Part shown: positions 55,188 through 64,000 of the stretch, piece after piece | Layout of the letters: each line of letters starts with the position of its first letter | Position numbering within the stretch: position 1 is the first letter of the stretch | Origin: Tricholoma matsutake | Taxonomy: Eukaryota; Basidiomycota; Agaricomycetes; Agaricales; Tricholomataceae | Direction: 5' to 3' | DNA: 64,000 bases | Assembly: GCA_026075535.2 (NCBI GenBank) | Contig: AP026539.1 | Span: forward strand, 2,356,001 to 2,420,000 | The notes under the pieces: generated by a model | Database searches by the model: none | Seen by the model: only the letters and a program-made list of their open reading frames with translations | Told to the model about the DNA's origin: nothing | Translations under genes and position numbers: made by a program

Positions 55188-58100
55188 TCAGTGACTTGAA
55201 TGCAACACGGTGCAGCAGTGTGCTGTTGGTGGAATTCCTTGACTAACTGAGGGGCATTCACATCGGACTCCTTGACCCATGAGTTCTCCTTGTACCCATA
55301 ACCCTTCCAGTGTACCAAATACTGGAGTTTCCCTCAATGCAACTGGCTGTCCAAGATTGACTCGACTTTGCACTGTAGTTCTCCCTTGATCATGGTAGGT
55401 GGCAGTGGTGAATGTAAATGACATCTTGGGAAAGGATCTGGGGGAGCTGGAAGGAGTTTAATGACATGGAAGACTGGGTGGAGTCTGGACATGGAGGCTG
55501 GGAGGCATAAATGATAGGCATGCATTCCAACACACTTGACAATGGGAAAAGGTCCCAGGAAGCGATGGGCGAGTTTCTTGGATGGATGTGTGGTGGAGAT
55601 GTCACTGGAGTCAAGATAAACTTGATCACCCACTTTGTACTGAGGCACCAGAGAATGGTGTTGATTGTAAAAGTGTGCCATGTTGTCCTTCGCCTTTGCC
55701 TCCTCCAAACTGTCCCTCATGTATTCTGTGAACTCATTCACTGTCCTGATGTGTGAGGGGGCTTGGTGGGGTTCAAATCCTATGCATGGATGCCATCCAG
55801 TGTCTAAGAAGAAAGGGGTTTGTTGAGTGGAAGCATGGACATGGTTGGTGTATCCAAACTCGGCCAAGGGGAGGAGATCATGCCAATTATCCTGGCACTC
55901 ATTGATGAAGATGTGGATGTACTGCTCCAGTTCCTGGTTGACTCACTCAGTCTGGCCATCAGTTTGTGGGTGATAAGCAGTTGAAGCAAGGAGTTTGATC
56001 CCCAGAAGTCGGTACAACTCACGAGTGAACTCTGCCACAACCTGAAGGCCACGGTCAGAAAGGAAAACACCAGGAAGTCCATGTAATTTCCACACATGGT
56101 GGAGATAGAGTCAGGTGGCACCCAGGGCACTGACAGTGGTGTGAGTGGGAATGAAGTGAGCACATTTCTCTGTGGAATCAACTGTGCACATCATCACATC
56201 AAACCCATTCGACTCTGGCAACTCCACCACAAAGTCAACACTGACAACATCCCAATGACTCTCTGAGACAGGGAGAGGGTGTAGCTCACCAATGGGTTTG
56301 TGACAAGGAATCTTGCTGCATAAGCAAAGGTCACAAGTATGGCAATACTGACCAACAAGCTGTGACATCTGTGGCCACCAATAATTCCATGAGGTGAGCT
56401 CCAAGGTCTTCCAGCATCCAGGATGACTGGCAATCCATGAGCCGTGGTTTTGGGATATGATGCATTGATGAAGGTCTGGGTTGTTGGGGACATAGATGCA
56501 ATCCCTGAAATACAACAAGTCCTCCTTTTCAGCACACTCTGCTGCATGCAAGGAGAGAGTGGATCCCTCCCTCAGTTCTTTAACAGCTTGGGCCACGACA
56601 TCCTCATGTAAACCGCTATGGTTCACGTGACAAATGTCATGTAGGATGTCCCACTCCTCACCCTGGGGTGTGATGCCTTCCAATGCCCAGATAGTAAACA
56701 GGTTTGGCTGCAACAACACAATGTCTTGATTGTCATCACTGCCATCCCCATGGTCTGCACATTGGGAGAGGGCATCAGTCTTCCCCATGCTGTGACCTGG
56801 GCGGTGGTGCAAGGAGAAGTCGAACCTGGATAGATACAGGGACCAACAAGCCTGACAATGGCTCAATTTGTTGGCCATCATAAAGTACTCAAGATTCTTG
56901 TGATCCGTCCAAATTTCCACCTTGTGTTGGGCACCCTCGAGGAAGTGTTGCCACTCCTCGAGCGCCCACATTATCACCAACATCTCCTTGCTAAGGCTTT
57001 TGGAATAGAACACAACAGGATGCCACTTCTGGTCCTCCAGAGACTGCTGAGACAATATGGTGCCCATCACAAAGTCAGAACAGTCGGCCTCTACACAAAA
57101 AGGGTGTGAGTTGTCAGCAATGGTAAGAATGGGAGCAGAAATGACCATCTCCTTAAGCTTTTTGAATGACTCCTGTTGTGCATTGTCCCACCTCCATGCC
57201 TGCTTGCCCATCAAGTTGAACAGTGGTCGTGCATGATGTGAGAAATCCTTGATAAAATGCCGATAGAAATTGATGAAGGCCAGGAAAGACTGCACCTTTT
57301 TCATGTTTGTGGGCGTTGGCCAAGCCATGACCCCATTCACCTTGACAGGATCCATCTCCACCTGACCCTCCAAGATAATCAGGCTGAGGTACTCAATCTT
57401 GGTCTTCTCAAACTTGCACTTGTCCTGATGAAGGTAGAGTTTGTACTGTCAAAGTCATTCCAGGATGAGGCATGTAATGCAACAATGCTCTTCAATTGTG
57501 CGAGTGAAGATGAGGATGTCATCAAGATAGATACAAACGATGCCTTCAAGGATGAAGTCATGGAAGATGTCATTCATCCCGGTCTGGATGGTGGCAGGAC
57601 TATTAGTAAGGCCAAAGAACATGACGAGTGGTTCAAAAAGACCACAGTTGGTACAAAAGGCTGCCTTCCACTCATCTCCCTCCTTTATCCTCACATTATT
57701 GTAACTGCAATGGATGTCAAGCTTGGTGAAGTATCAGGCTCCATGGAGTTGGTTCACAAGTTCAGAGCTGAGAGGTAATGGGTAGTGATTTTTGACCATG
57801 ATGTCATTGAGCCTTCTATAGTCTTGAACTGGTCAAAGCATCCTTCTTCTTGACAAGGAAAAAGGGAGAGGCCATGGGTGACTTTGATGGTTGAATATGT
57901 CCAGAGGCTAGGTGCTCATTGGTGAACTGGTCAAGCTGTCACTGCTCCTCAGGGGAGAGAGGATAGACCTTGCAGGAGGAAGGGGTTGCACTGGGGATCA
58001 GTTCAATCATGTGATCCCATGGCTTGCATGCAGGGGGAGAGTTGAATGATTCCTCGGAGAACATGTCCTCAAACTCATGGAGATGAGGAAGCAAGGAGTC

Positions 58101-59003
58101 AGTAGAGGATTTAACAGTATTGTTTTTGTGGAAGGCCTTGGCGAGGTGTTGGGATATGTTTGATGTAGCACACACCTCATGCAATGGATGAATCACAGTG
58201 TAGAAAATCTGATCACCTTCCTCCACTTCCTCTGGTGCCTCCTCACTGTCATCTGAGTCCGGCATCAGATCAGGAACCCCCTTCAACTCCACATCAGGCA
58301 CAGGTAGAGGTCCAGCACGACACTTCTGAGTGCATCATACCAAGGCCCTTTGTCTACAGCACTCTTGTCTGGCTTCTGTGAAACAAGTGCGACAGCTGGA
58401 TGGACATCGGCTCATGGTGACCTCCCCAGTATGCCAGTTAACATCTAGGTTGTGGTCTCAAAGCCATGGATAGCCCAAAATCACCTTCTGCTTCCCTAAC
58501 TGAGTGACAGCAAGAAGGGTACACTCACTATGATCTTTGTAATGGAGGACCAGGTCTACAACCTCTCAGATGGCACCAGCTTCATTTGGGAACCCATCCA
58601 CATTATAAACAGGTATCAGATGCAAGAGTGAGCAAGTATTCAGGCAATGTTGTCCTGTGAGATGGGCATCAATGAAGAGACCAGTAGCACCAGAGTCTAG
58701 GAGCGCAGAGACACCAAGTATCTGTCCAGTGTTGGTAGTCTGTAGTTCGATTGCCAGGTTCAAGCAATGTGCAGAGGGAGTAGACACAATGATATATTGG
58801 TGTGGTAGCTTGCACTCCCATGATTTAATTTTGGGGCATGAGGCAGAGGCATCGATAGGAGGGGCAGGTACATCTTCACCCAACTTTGAAGGGTCAGAGA
58901 GGGGAATAGTCATGGAATCAGATTCATTCTCTGGGGATTCAACTGACCAAACTTCAAAGTGGTTATGGACAGGCAATGAGGGTGTATGATTCACTTGCTG
59001 CAA
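55188..59003 (-). pseudogene. Gypsy A copy 3 pol
   Basis: Protease ALLDSGATGLFIDAHL keeps the catalytic DSG (near 58700). RT with FVKKK-type and [10 protein letters not shown] blocks and YLDDILIFT near 57530. A long intact stretch (57373-56111, 420 codons) holds RNase H (VEADCSDFVMGTIL, IWTDHKNLEYF, GKTDALS) and the integrase zinc region and first Asp (VDFVVELPE). The rest of integrase follows in a shifted frame near 55800-56100. The chromodomain start YKVESILD-like CKVESILDSQLH is near 55345, with the end decayed to about 55190. Same domain order as copy 2. Confidence 0.9.
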
Positions 59004-59009
59004 ATAGAA

Positions 59010-60120
59010 AAATCCTGCTCCTCTACAACCTCTGATTTGATCTCCTCTGTAACCTGACCCTTTGCTTCCTCAACATCTACAAGTGCCAACAGGTCCTGGA
59101 GGAGTTTGTCTCACCCCTCAAGGGTGAGCATGTGAATATTCTGACAATGGGGGCACACTCTGGCCATGTGTCCAGTTTTCCCACAGTGGTAGCAGAGATT
59201 CAACCTATGTGTGCGGCTATGGGCTGCATCAACATCCATTGGTACCAGAACATTGACGGCTGGCACAGGAGTCTGACAGATAGGAATGGGGCTCCACTGG
59301 GGGAGGGTTCAATTGAAGGTGTAGGGTGCAGGGGTGGTGGTTGGAGTATGGAATGCAGCATTAAATGCCACATTTGTGAGTCAGTTCTCATCACAGAGTG
59401 AAGTGGCTTCATACCAAGCATAGATATTGTTGTCTGCTGGACGTCCTTCCAACATCTGTGCAATCTGGTCCTGAATCTCTCAGTTGAGGCCCCATCAGGA
59501 CTTCACCACCACTGGTAGCCCACTCCCATATCCTGCCATGTCCACCAAATCTTTAAACTCGTCGATATAATAGTCCACGGATTGACATGCCTGGTGGTAA
59601 GAGGATGACTCGAGTCATGTCACTGCTTGGTGGCACTCATTGAGGGGAAAAAAGTGGTGTACAAACTCTGCTCGAAAGTCACCCCAAGTGGAGAAAGGTA
59701 GAGAACCAAGTTCTTTAGTTTGGCATAGAATATGGTCCACATAGAGATAGGCCTGTTCAGATTTCATGTATGTGAAGGCCAAATAAATTTTTGCAGCTTC
59801 ATCGATGAATTGATGTGACTGGAGACTGATGTACAACTCACAGGAATTAAGGAATGCATGTCCCTGCACATGCATGCCATTAAATTTGGCAGGGGGGTGT
59901 GTTCCTTGGTGGGCATATTAGGTGGCTGTTGTTGTTGGGTGAGCTTGGAGTCACACTGGGGGAAATATTGGTCATGGAGCTAGTCTGAAAGGTTCCGATA
60001 AAGTTTTCGATCATAGATTTAAGCAAGTCAATTTGCATGCATATTCCGGTAACATCGCTTTCAAGCGCGTCGAGGTGCTCTGATGCATCCATAGCGCTTG
60101 GGGGCGCATTTGGCAAAAAT
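59010..60120 (-). pseudogene. Gypsy A copy 3 gag
   Basis: N-terminal coil (SDVTGICMQIDLLKSMIENF), capsid-like AAKIYLAFTYMKSEQAYLYV and ARAEFVHHFFPLNECHQAV segments, then MEGRP..YAWYEATSLCDEN and the zinc knuckle CYHCGKTGHMARVCPHC near 59150-59200. Stops and shifts break it. It has the knuckle that copy 2 has lost. Confidence 0.85.
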
Positions 60121-60271
60121 GGCGGTGCACATGACCAGAATGCAGGTGGCAACAAACAATCTCTAAGGGTTGTTCCACCCGATCTCCCCTTCCTTTGTCT
60201 GGTATGCATCCTTGATTCTCAAAGAAGTTCAGAAGTGCTGACAGCCCGTGCAGTCCTTTAACCTACAAGCC

Positions 60272-61999
60272 TCATCCAGGGCCACCTCGCCCTCATCATC
60301 TTACAAAACTGAGTGGCATTAATGGTTACCAGGGCAAGTTGGTTTTACGGGTGATCGGCCACAAGATGGAGAGCTGCATCTCACCTATGTCACTGATGAT
60401 GTTGATGACAACCTGCCTCATATGTTTGGTCCAGTTGACCCAGACATAAGTACTGTTGATGATGTTCCAGTACCAACTTGTCATTGCAGGAAAAGGGCCA
60501 ATCAGACTGCATGCTGGACAACTGAGGTAATTCCAAGGCTCGTCCTGCCATACATGGAATACATGCATCAGATGCTCTCACTCCATAATCAAGGAGATGA
60601 CCTGCAGCCCATCTGCATATGTAACCAACACAGTTGATCTCTTGAAATTGCTGTCATGCAATTCTCAAGTGCATTGATCACAGTCATACAACTCTCCTCA
60701 CTGATAATGGATATATAGTTCTTGAATCTTTGGTTATTCATTCTTGTGACTGTGCACCAGTCTCCAAGCAGCTTGTGCAGCGAGGATTATTCCCTTGCTC
60801 TCTGTTGGTGCTGACGTTAGCTGTTGACTTATGAGTGCTTGACTTTGTGACGCATCTATTCATTCACATACCACCAAACAATACTGGGTGGTGCACAACC
60901 ATCGAAGTGTTCCTTGACAGCCAAGGATACAAACTAGTGACGAAGGATTCTCTTCGTCAAAGGTTTGGCAATGCGCTACAGTGGTACAATGCTCTTCAAG
61001 ATGCAGTGAATAAACACGTCAACATGGTATTGACTCATGTACGACAGATTTCCATTGGAATGAAGGACGGCTTACTGCTGGATCCAACAGCGACACCTCA
61101 AAGTTCCACTTCTATCCCAGCGGGACAGACCCCTACTTTGTCACGCTCTAACTGGTGTAAGGTGGTTGATTGAAGAAGTGGATGATGATGAGTTCCCTCT
61201 CTGTTCCACTGGGGCATTTTCAGCAACCCCGATGTGGTCATCAGAAACTTCTCCCACCCCCTCCCCTTCTAAGAGACAACACCCAGAGGTTGAAGTTGAT
61301 GATAATGATCCATTCAATATGCCAAGTAATCCATTTCCACAACTTGCTCCCCCTTCTAAAAGACAACACTCAGAGGTTGAAGTCGATGATGAGGATCCAT
61401 TCAATATGCCAAGTAATCCATTTCTGCAACCTGCTCCCTGCTCCCAACCTAGTGACTATCTATGCTCACACTGTCCGATTTGCTTTGGTGGAGAATTTCC
61501 TCATGTTTCACCTATGGGGTACATTTCTTTTATGATTGTGCATGGGTGTCTATTGCTTATGTGTTGCTTTGAAAGTCCAGATGCAATTGTTTGTCTTGAT
61601 GCATGTTTCACCCAAAAAAGAAATAAATGTGAATGAGACCCACCCCATGCCCACCTGGAATCAGTTTTCATCCCAGAATCTGATATGATTCACATGGAAT
61701 ATCACTGGGAGCAGGTTTGTGGCTCCCTATTGGACAAATCTAGACATGCATGTCGTGCACAAGTTGATACATTGGATGAAGAGGATGGATATGAAGGTGA
61801 CTTACAAGTCCCAATGTTGGTGCTAGATGGGTGTGAAGCTAGTTTCACTGCTGCCAACTGTGCTTGAGAGAAAGCTAGCATGTGATTCTTTGATGATACA
61901 GCATTGATGGCATTGCTCTGTCATCATGATTGTGTTCTGTGGATAGCAAACATGTGATCTGCTGGCAAAAAGCGATACTATGCCTTGGTCCTTATAGAG
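60272..61999 (+). pseudogene. KDZ-type (CxC family) transposase, 5' and central part
   Basis: Decayed blocks in the order of KDZ transposases: TEVIPRLVLPYMEYM (60520), CDCAPVSKQLVQRGLFP (60748), VLDFVTHLFIHIPPNNTGWC..FLDSQGYKL (60835), RQRFGNALQWYNAL, an insert with a 29-residue tandem repeat (61265-61438), CPICFGGEFP, DAIVCLDACFTQKRNK with the first catalytic Asp (61580), VLDGCEASFTAAN (61825), then DDTALMALLCHHDCVLW and YYALVLIE to 61999. Element F interrupts it there. Stops at 60835 (just before), 61865, 61883 and 61955 are TGA for Arg. The 60131-60270 stretch between Gypsy A and the first block is unassigned. Confidence 0.87.
61265..61438 (+). repeat. In-frame 87-bp tandem duplication in the KDZ relic
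   Basis: Two consecutive 29-codon units begin SKRQH(P/S)EVEVDD and end NPF.Q.AP. They lie in the variable acidic linker before the CPICFG motif. The duplication is in frame, so it arose while the gene was still coding or by chance multiple of three. Confidence 0.85.
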
Positions 62000-62280
62000 A
62001 GGTCTTTACACTCCCCCACCTAATCCAAGTGGAGTCCAAATGGAATCTGAACTGTCCACTCGGACTGTCCTAGCAATTTATTTGGCAGAATTGCCAGCCA
62101 AATTTCCATTCCGAGTCTGAGCTGAGTCCAAGTTCAGTCCGCATGGAATCCTAGCAGAGAGCTAGGACTCGGAATTTCTTGTCAGGATTCCGTTCAGACT
62201 CTGCACGGAATTATGCAGAAATGCTGGGACAAGTCTAAGCAGTCCGAGCTCAACTACATTTAATAGTAAAATAATTGTCA

Positions 62281-62351
62281 TGAGCAAGAATTGAACACTC
62301 GACCCCTTGGTCCTAAGTAATGCAGCGCTTAACCATTACACCACAGAGCCA
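62281..62351 (-). other. tRNA-like module, left end of element F
   Basis: On the minus strand TGGCTCTGTGGTGTAATGG then TTAAGCGC (A-box/D-arm like) and GAGTGTTCAATTC (B-box like), 70 bases in all. It is the closest of the five to a real tRNA, but acceptor pairing fails. It points to the left terminus. Confidence 0.65.
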
Positions 62352-63489
62352 TACTTATCCCACCTACATCAATACACTACATAGTACTACTGGTGGCTGT
62401 GTATGACAAAGCACACAGCCACATCATCAACATTGCCAGCTCATCACCCAACTGCCACCACCACCAACACTCTTGATGCCCCCACCTTCCTCTACCACTG
62501 CCTCTGCTTTGTCAACACCCACAGTCACCGCTCCCACACCCACCTCTTGCAACGCCAAACCATCAATGTATCCAGAACAACACAAAATGGGTGCAAACAT
62601 TGTTTGCACCCAGATAAGTTTTTTCTTTTTTCTTCTTTGTTTCATTTTACTAATTAACTGTTTTTTATTCTTTTCTAGGTAATAAACATCTTGTAACGAC
62701 AGTCCCCAGCCCAAAACAACCCCCTCCAACCCCGTTACACCACCGCTGCAAGCCCCTGCTCGCAGGGTGGATGGCAGCACAACAAACCACATCCCCACCA
62801 GGTACGCCCCCCCCACTGGCCATAGACACACCAGGTCACCCCTAATGACTCCAGCAGACACCATGCCACCAGGAACAACAACCACTGCACTCCCCACCAC
62901 TGCCGTGAGCAACTGCTCATGGGGTGAATATGGGGTGTGAGAGCATAGGGACAACAGGACACCAAGCGCCAACAGGGGGGGGAGATGAGACAAGGGGCAA
63001 GGAGATGAGACAAGGGGGAGGGGAGATGCCAGAGAGATGACCATGATGTGTCAGCACCAACGCCCTCAGCAGACAACAACAAAGCACCCACCCCCATGCT
63101 GACGAGCCACTGCTCATCAGGTAGACGGTGGGTCCAGAGCCGTACAATGAGGGGGAGGAGGGGATGGCTGCCGCACGACATGACCCCATGCCTATGAGCC
63201 CCTGCTCGTAGGGTGGTTCATGTATGCATTGGCGGCGAGGGAGGAGGTGTCGACCAAGTGCTTGCAGTGGTGGGGGTCGGGTGCTAATGGCCATGTTACC
63301 TCCCCCATGATGACAAACAGCACAGCACCCACCCCCATGCCTACGAGCCACTGCTCATAGGGTGGATTGTGGGTGCAGATTTGATGATGAGGGGGGGAGG
63401 GCAGAGGGAGGGGAGAACACGAGACAAAGCCCCCCGACGCATATGCATGCGCACACCCACTGTGACAACCCCCCCACATGCAACCGTGG

Positions 63490-63565
63490 GCTGACTCGCT
63501 TACACAGCAAGTCAGCTTTTTTTAATGCTTACCACTTGCCCCCCTGTACAATAGGGGGGTTTTTG
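63490..63565 (+). other. Two successive hairpins, each followed by a T run, in element F
   Basis: GCTGACT (63490) pairs with AGTCAGC (63510-63516), then T7. CCCCCC (63539) pairs with GGGGGG (63554-63559), then T6. Both match the hairpin plus T run of element E at 9445-9473. Pol III termination or cruciform roles are possible. Confidence 0.6.
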
Positions 63566-63658
63566 TATTTATTTCATAGTAATTTCTTCAGAATAAAATA
63601 ATAATCTATCTACAGTGAGAATTGTAGCTTAAATAACATTAGTATTACAGATAATTAC

Positions 63659-63743
63659 TGCCAATTTGGCAGAGTGGTAGTATTGCTTTCTAGTCATGTG
63701 ACTGTGAGGGTGAGGTTGAGGGTTCAATTCTTGCTCTGAACAT
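63659..63743 (+). other. tRNA-like module, right end of element F
   Basis: GCCAATTTGGCAGAGTGG then TAGTATTGC (A-box like), AGTCATGTGACT in the anticodon-arm position, and GAGGGTTCAATTC (B-box like). It shares GGCAGAGTGGTAG with the D2 module. It points to the right terminus. Confidence 0.62.
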
Positions 63744-63937
63744 GAAATTTTTCAGCACAACTTGCCCGAAAATCTCACTAAGTCATTCTCTGCTCGGACT
63801 GCTCAGACTCTACTCAGAATTTTCACTTTGAAATTGCTCAGACTACCCCTCTTGCTAGGACTATTAGGAATTCCGAGCAGTCCAAGCGGAGTCTGATTGG
63901 ACTCTGCTCGGACTAAGTGGGGGAGTGTAAATTACAG

Positions 63938-64000
63938 CTTACAGAGATGCTGGAACAGCATCTCCCCATTACATTCATGATTGGCCTTTTGTATGACATA
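63938..64000 (+). pseudogene. KDZ-type transposase, continuation
   Basis: After element F the same frame resumes with LTEMLEQHLPITFMIG and LLYDI, the block that follows YALVLIE in KDZ transposases. It runs off the window end. Confidence 0.85.

Larger units (their letters stand above)
54707..60130 (-). mobile_element. Ty3/Gypsy family A, copy 3 (5' end missing)
   Basis: 3' LTR at the left (54707-55130), polypurine tract (GAGGGGGGGTGA just right of it), then pol and gag leading right. Similarity to copy 1 stops inside the gag N-terminus at 60130 (GGCGGTGCAC), so the leader and 5' LTR are lost and no duplication can be matched. Without nested insertions in its body, this copy provides the empty sites that prove the MITE and the 317-bp insert in copy 2. 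Confidence 0.92.
62000..63937. mobile_element. Non-autonomous MULE-like element F (1938 bp, 9-bp TSD)
   Basis: Flanked by CTTATAGAG (61991-61999) and CTTACAGAG (63938-63946), one mismatch. Removing it rejoins the KDZ frame at ALVLIE|MLEQHLP. Ends are AGGTCTTTACACTCCCCCA and, inverted, CTGTAATTTACACTCCCCCA. Inside are subterminal short inverted repeats of GGAATC/GATTCC type, an outward tRNA-like module near each end, five copies of a GAGC..CTGCTC motif in a C/A-rich core, two hairpin plus T-run structures, and an intron-like segment with branch-like TACTAATTAAC and CTAG (to 62678). The ORFs (62427-63044, 62735-63181, 62917-63351) are low-complexity overlapping frames; no transposase. Confidence 0.83.

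Noticed and set aside
54709..60200. Target-site duplication for Gypsy A copy 3
   Set aside because: The left flank ends ACTCC, but the element is truncated at 60130 and no matching duplication exists to its right.
62281..62351. Functional tRNA genes at the five tRNA-like sites
   Set aside because: A and B boxes are good, but acceptor and anticodon stems do not pair and no clear anticodon loop exists, so they are listed as tRNA-like only.
62427..63479. Overlapping minus ORFs in element F
   Set aside because: Same low-complexity effect as in element E; no start context, domain or homologous frame conserved between E and F.

Overview
The window is a transposon-dense stretch of a basidiomycete genome. 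It is most likely from an Agaricomycete: it combines KDZ-type and Plavaka-type DNA transposases, Helitrons, and chromodomain Ty3/Gypsy elements in forms typical of that class. Introns are about 60 nt with GT..AG ends. I see no rRNA, CRISPR, bacterial operon or intact canonical tRNA. Only one gene, at 28530-29123, looks like an intact non-transposon gene.

Layout. 1-2306: Gypsy family A copy 1 (minus), carrying a hAT-type MITE. 2307-4830: a Copia reverse-transcriptase relic, cut by a 1.6 kb hAT-type element and bounded by two ends of a TIR family that carries tRNA-like modules. 5041-9094: a 5'-truncated Gypsy of a second family (G). 9104-10822: a non-autonomous TIR element (E) with a 9-bp TSD. 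10832-12070: an unrecognised gene relic. 12315-20290: a Plavaka transposase relic, split by full-length Gypsy A copy 2 (13029-19390, TSD GTCCT), which itself holds a foldback MITE and a 317-bp insert. 20309-25254: Copia gag relic, MITEs and microsatellites. 25255-28162: a decayed multi-copy-type basidiomycete gene. 28530-29123: a compact nuclease-like gene. 29534-51793: Gypsy B (minus, TSD GTCAG), with a 5.95 kb Helitron in its 3' LTR and a 7.7 kb chromodomain Gypsy C (TSD ACTTG) in its integrase. 52190-54706: a second, decayed Helitron N-terminal half, cut by Gypsy A copy 3 (54707-60130). 60272-64000: a KDZ transposase relic, cut by element F (62000-63937).

Almost every junction can be fixed to the base by a target-site duplication or by comparing two copies, so the order of insertion can be read directly. 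Decay is uniform. Nearly all in-frame stops are TGA where the family has Arg (ancestral CGA), and LTR pairs differ mostly by CpG to TpG/CpA changes, as expected from deamination of methylated CpG. The 28.5 kb gene keeps its CpGs.

The most unusual signal is a set of non-autonomous elements (E, F and two fragments) with TIRs built on TTTACACTCCCCCA. Just inside the ends they carry tRNA-like A-box/B-box modules pointing outward. E and F also carry hairpin plus T-run structures, and they share a scattered near-palindromic GAGC..CTGCTC motif with a hAT-type element that has unrelated termini.
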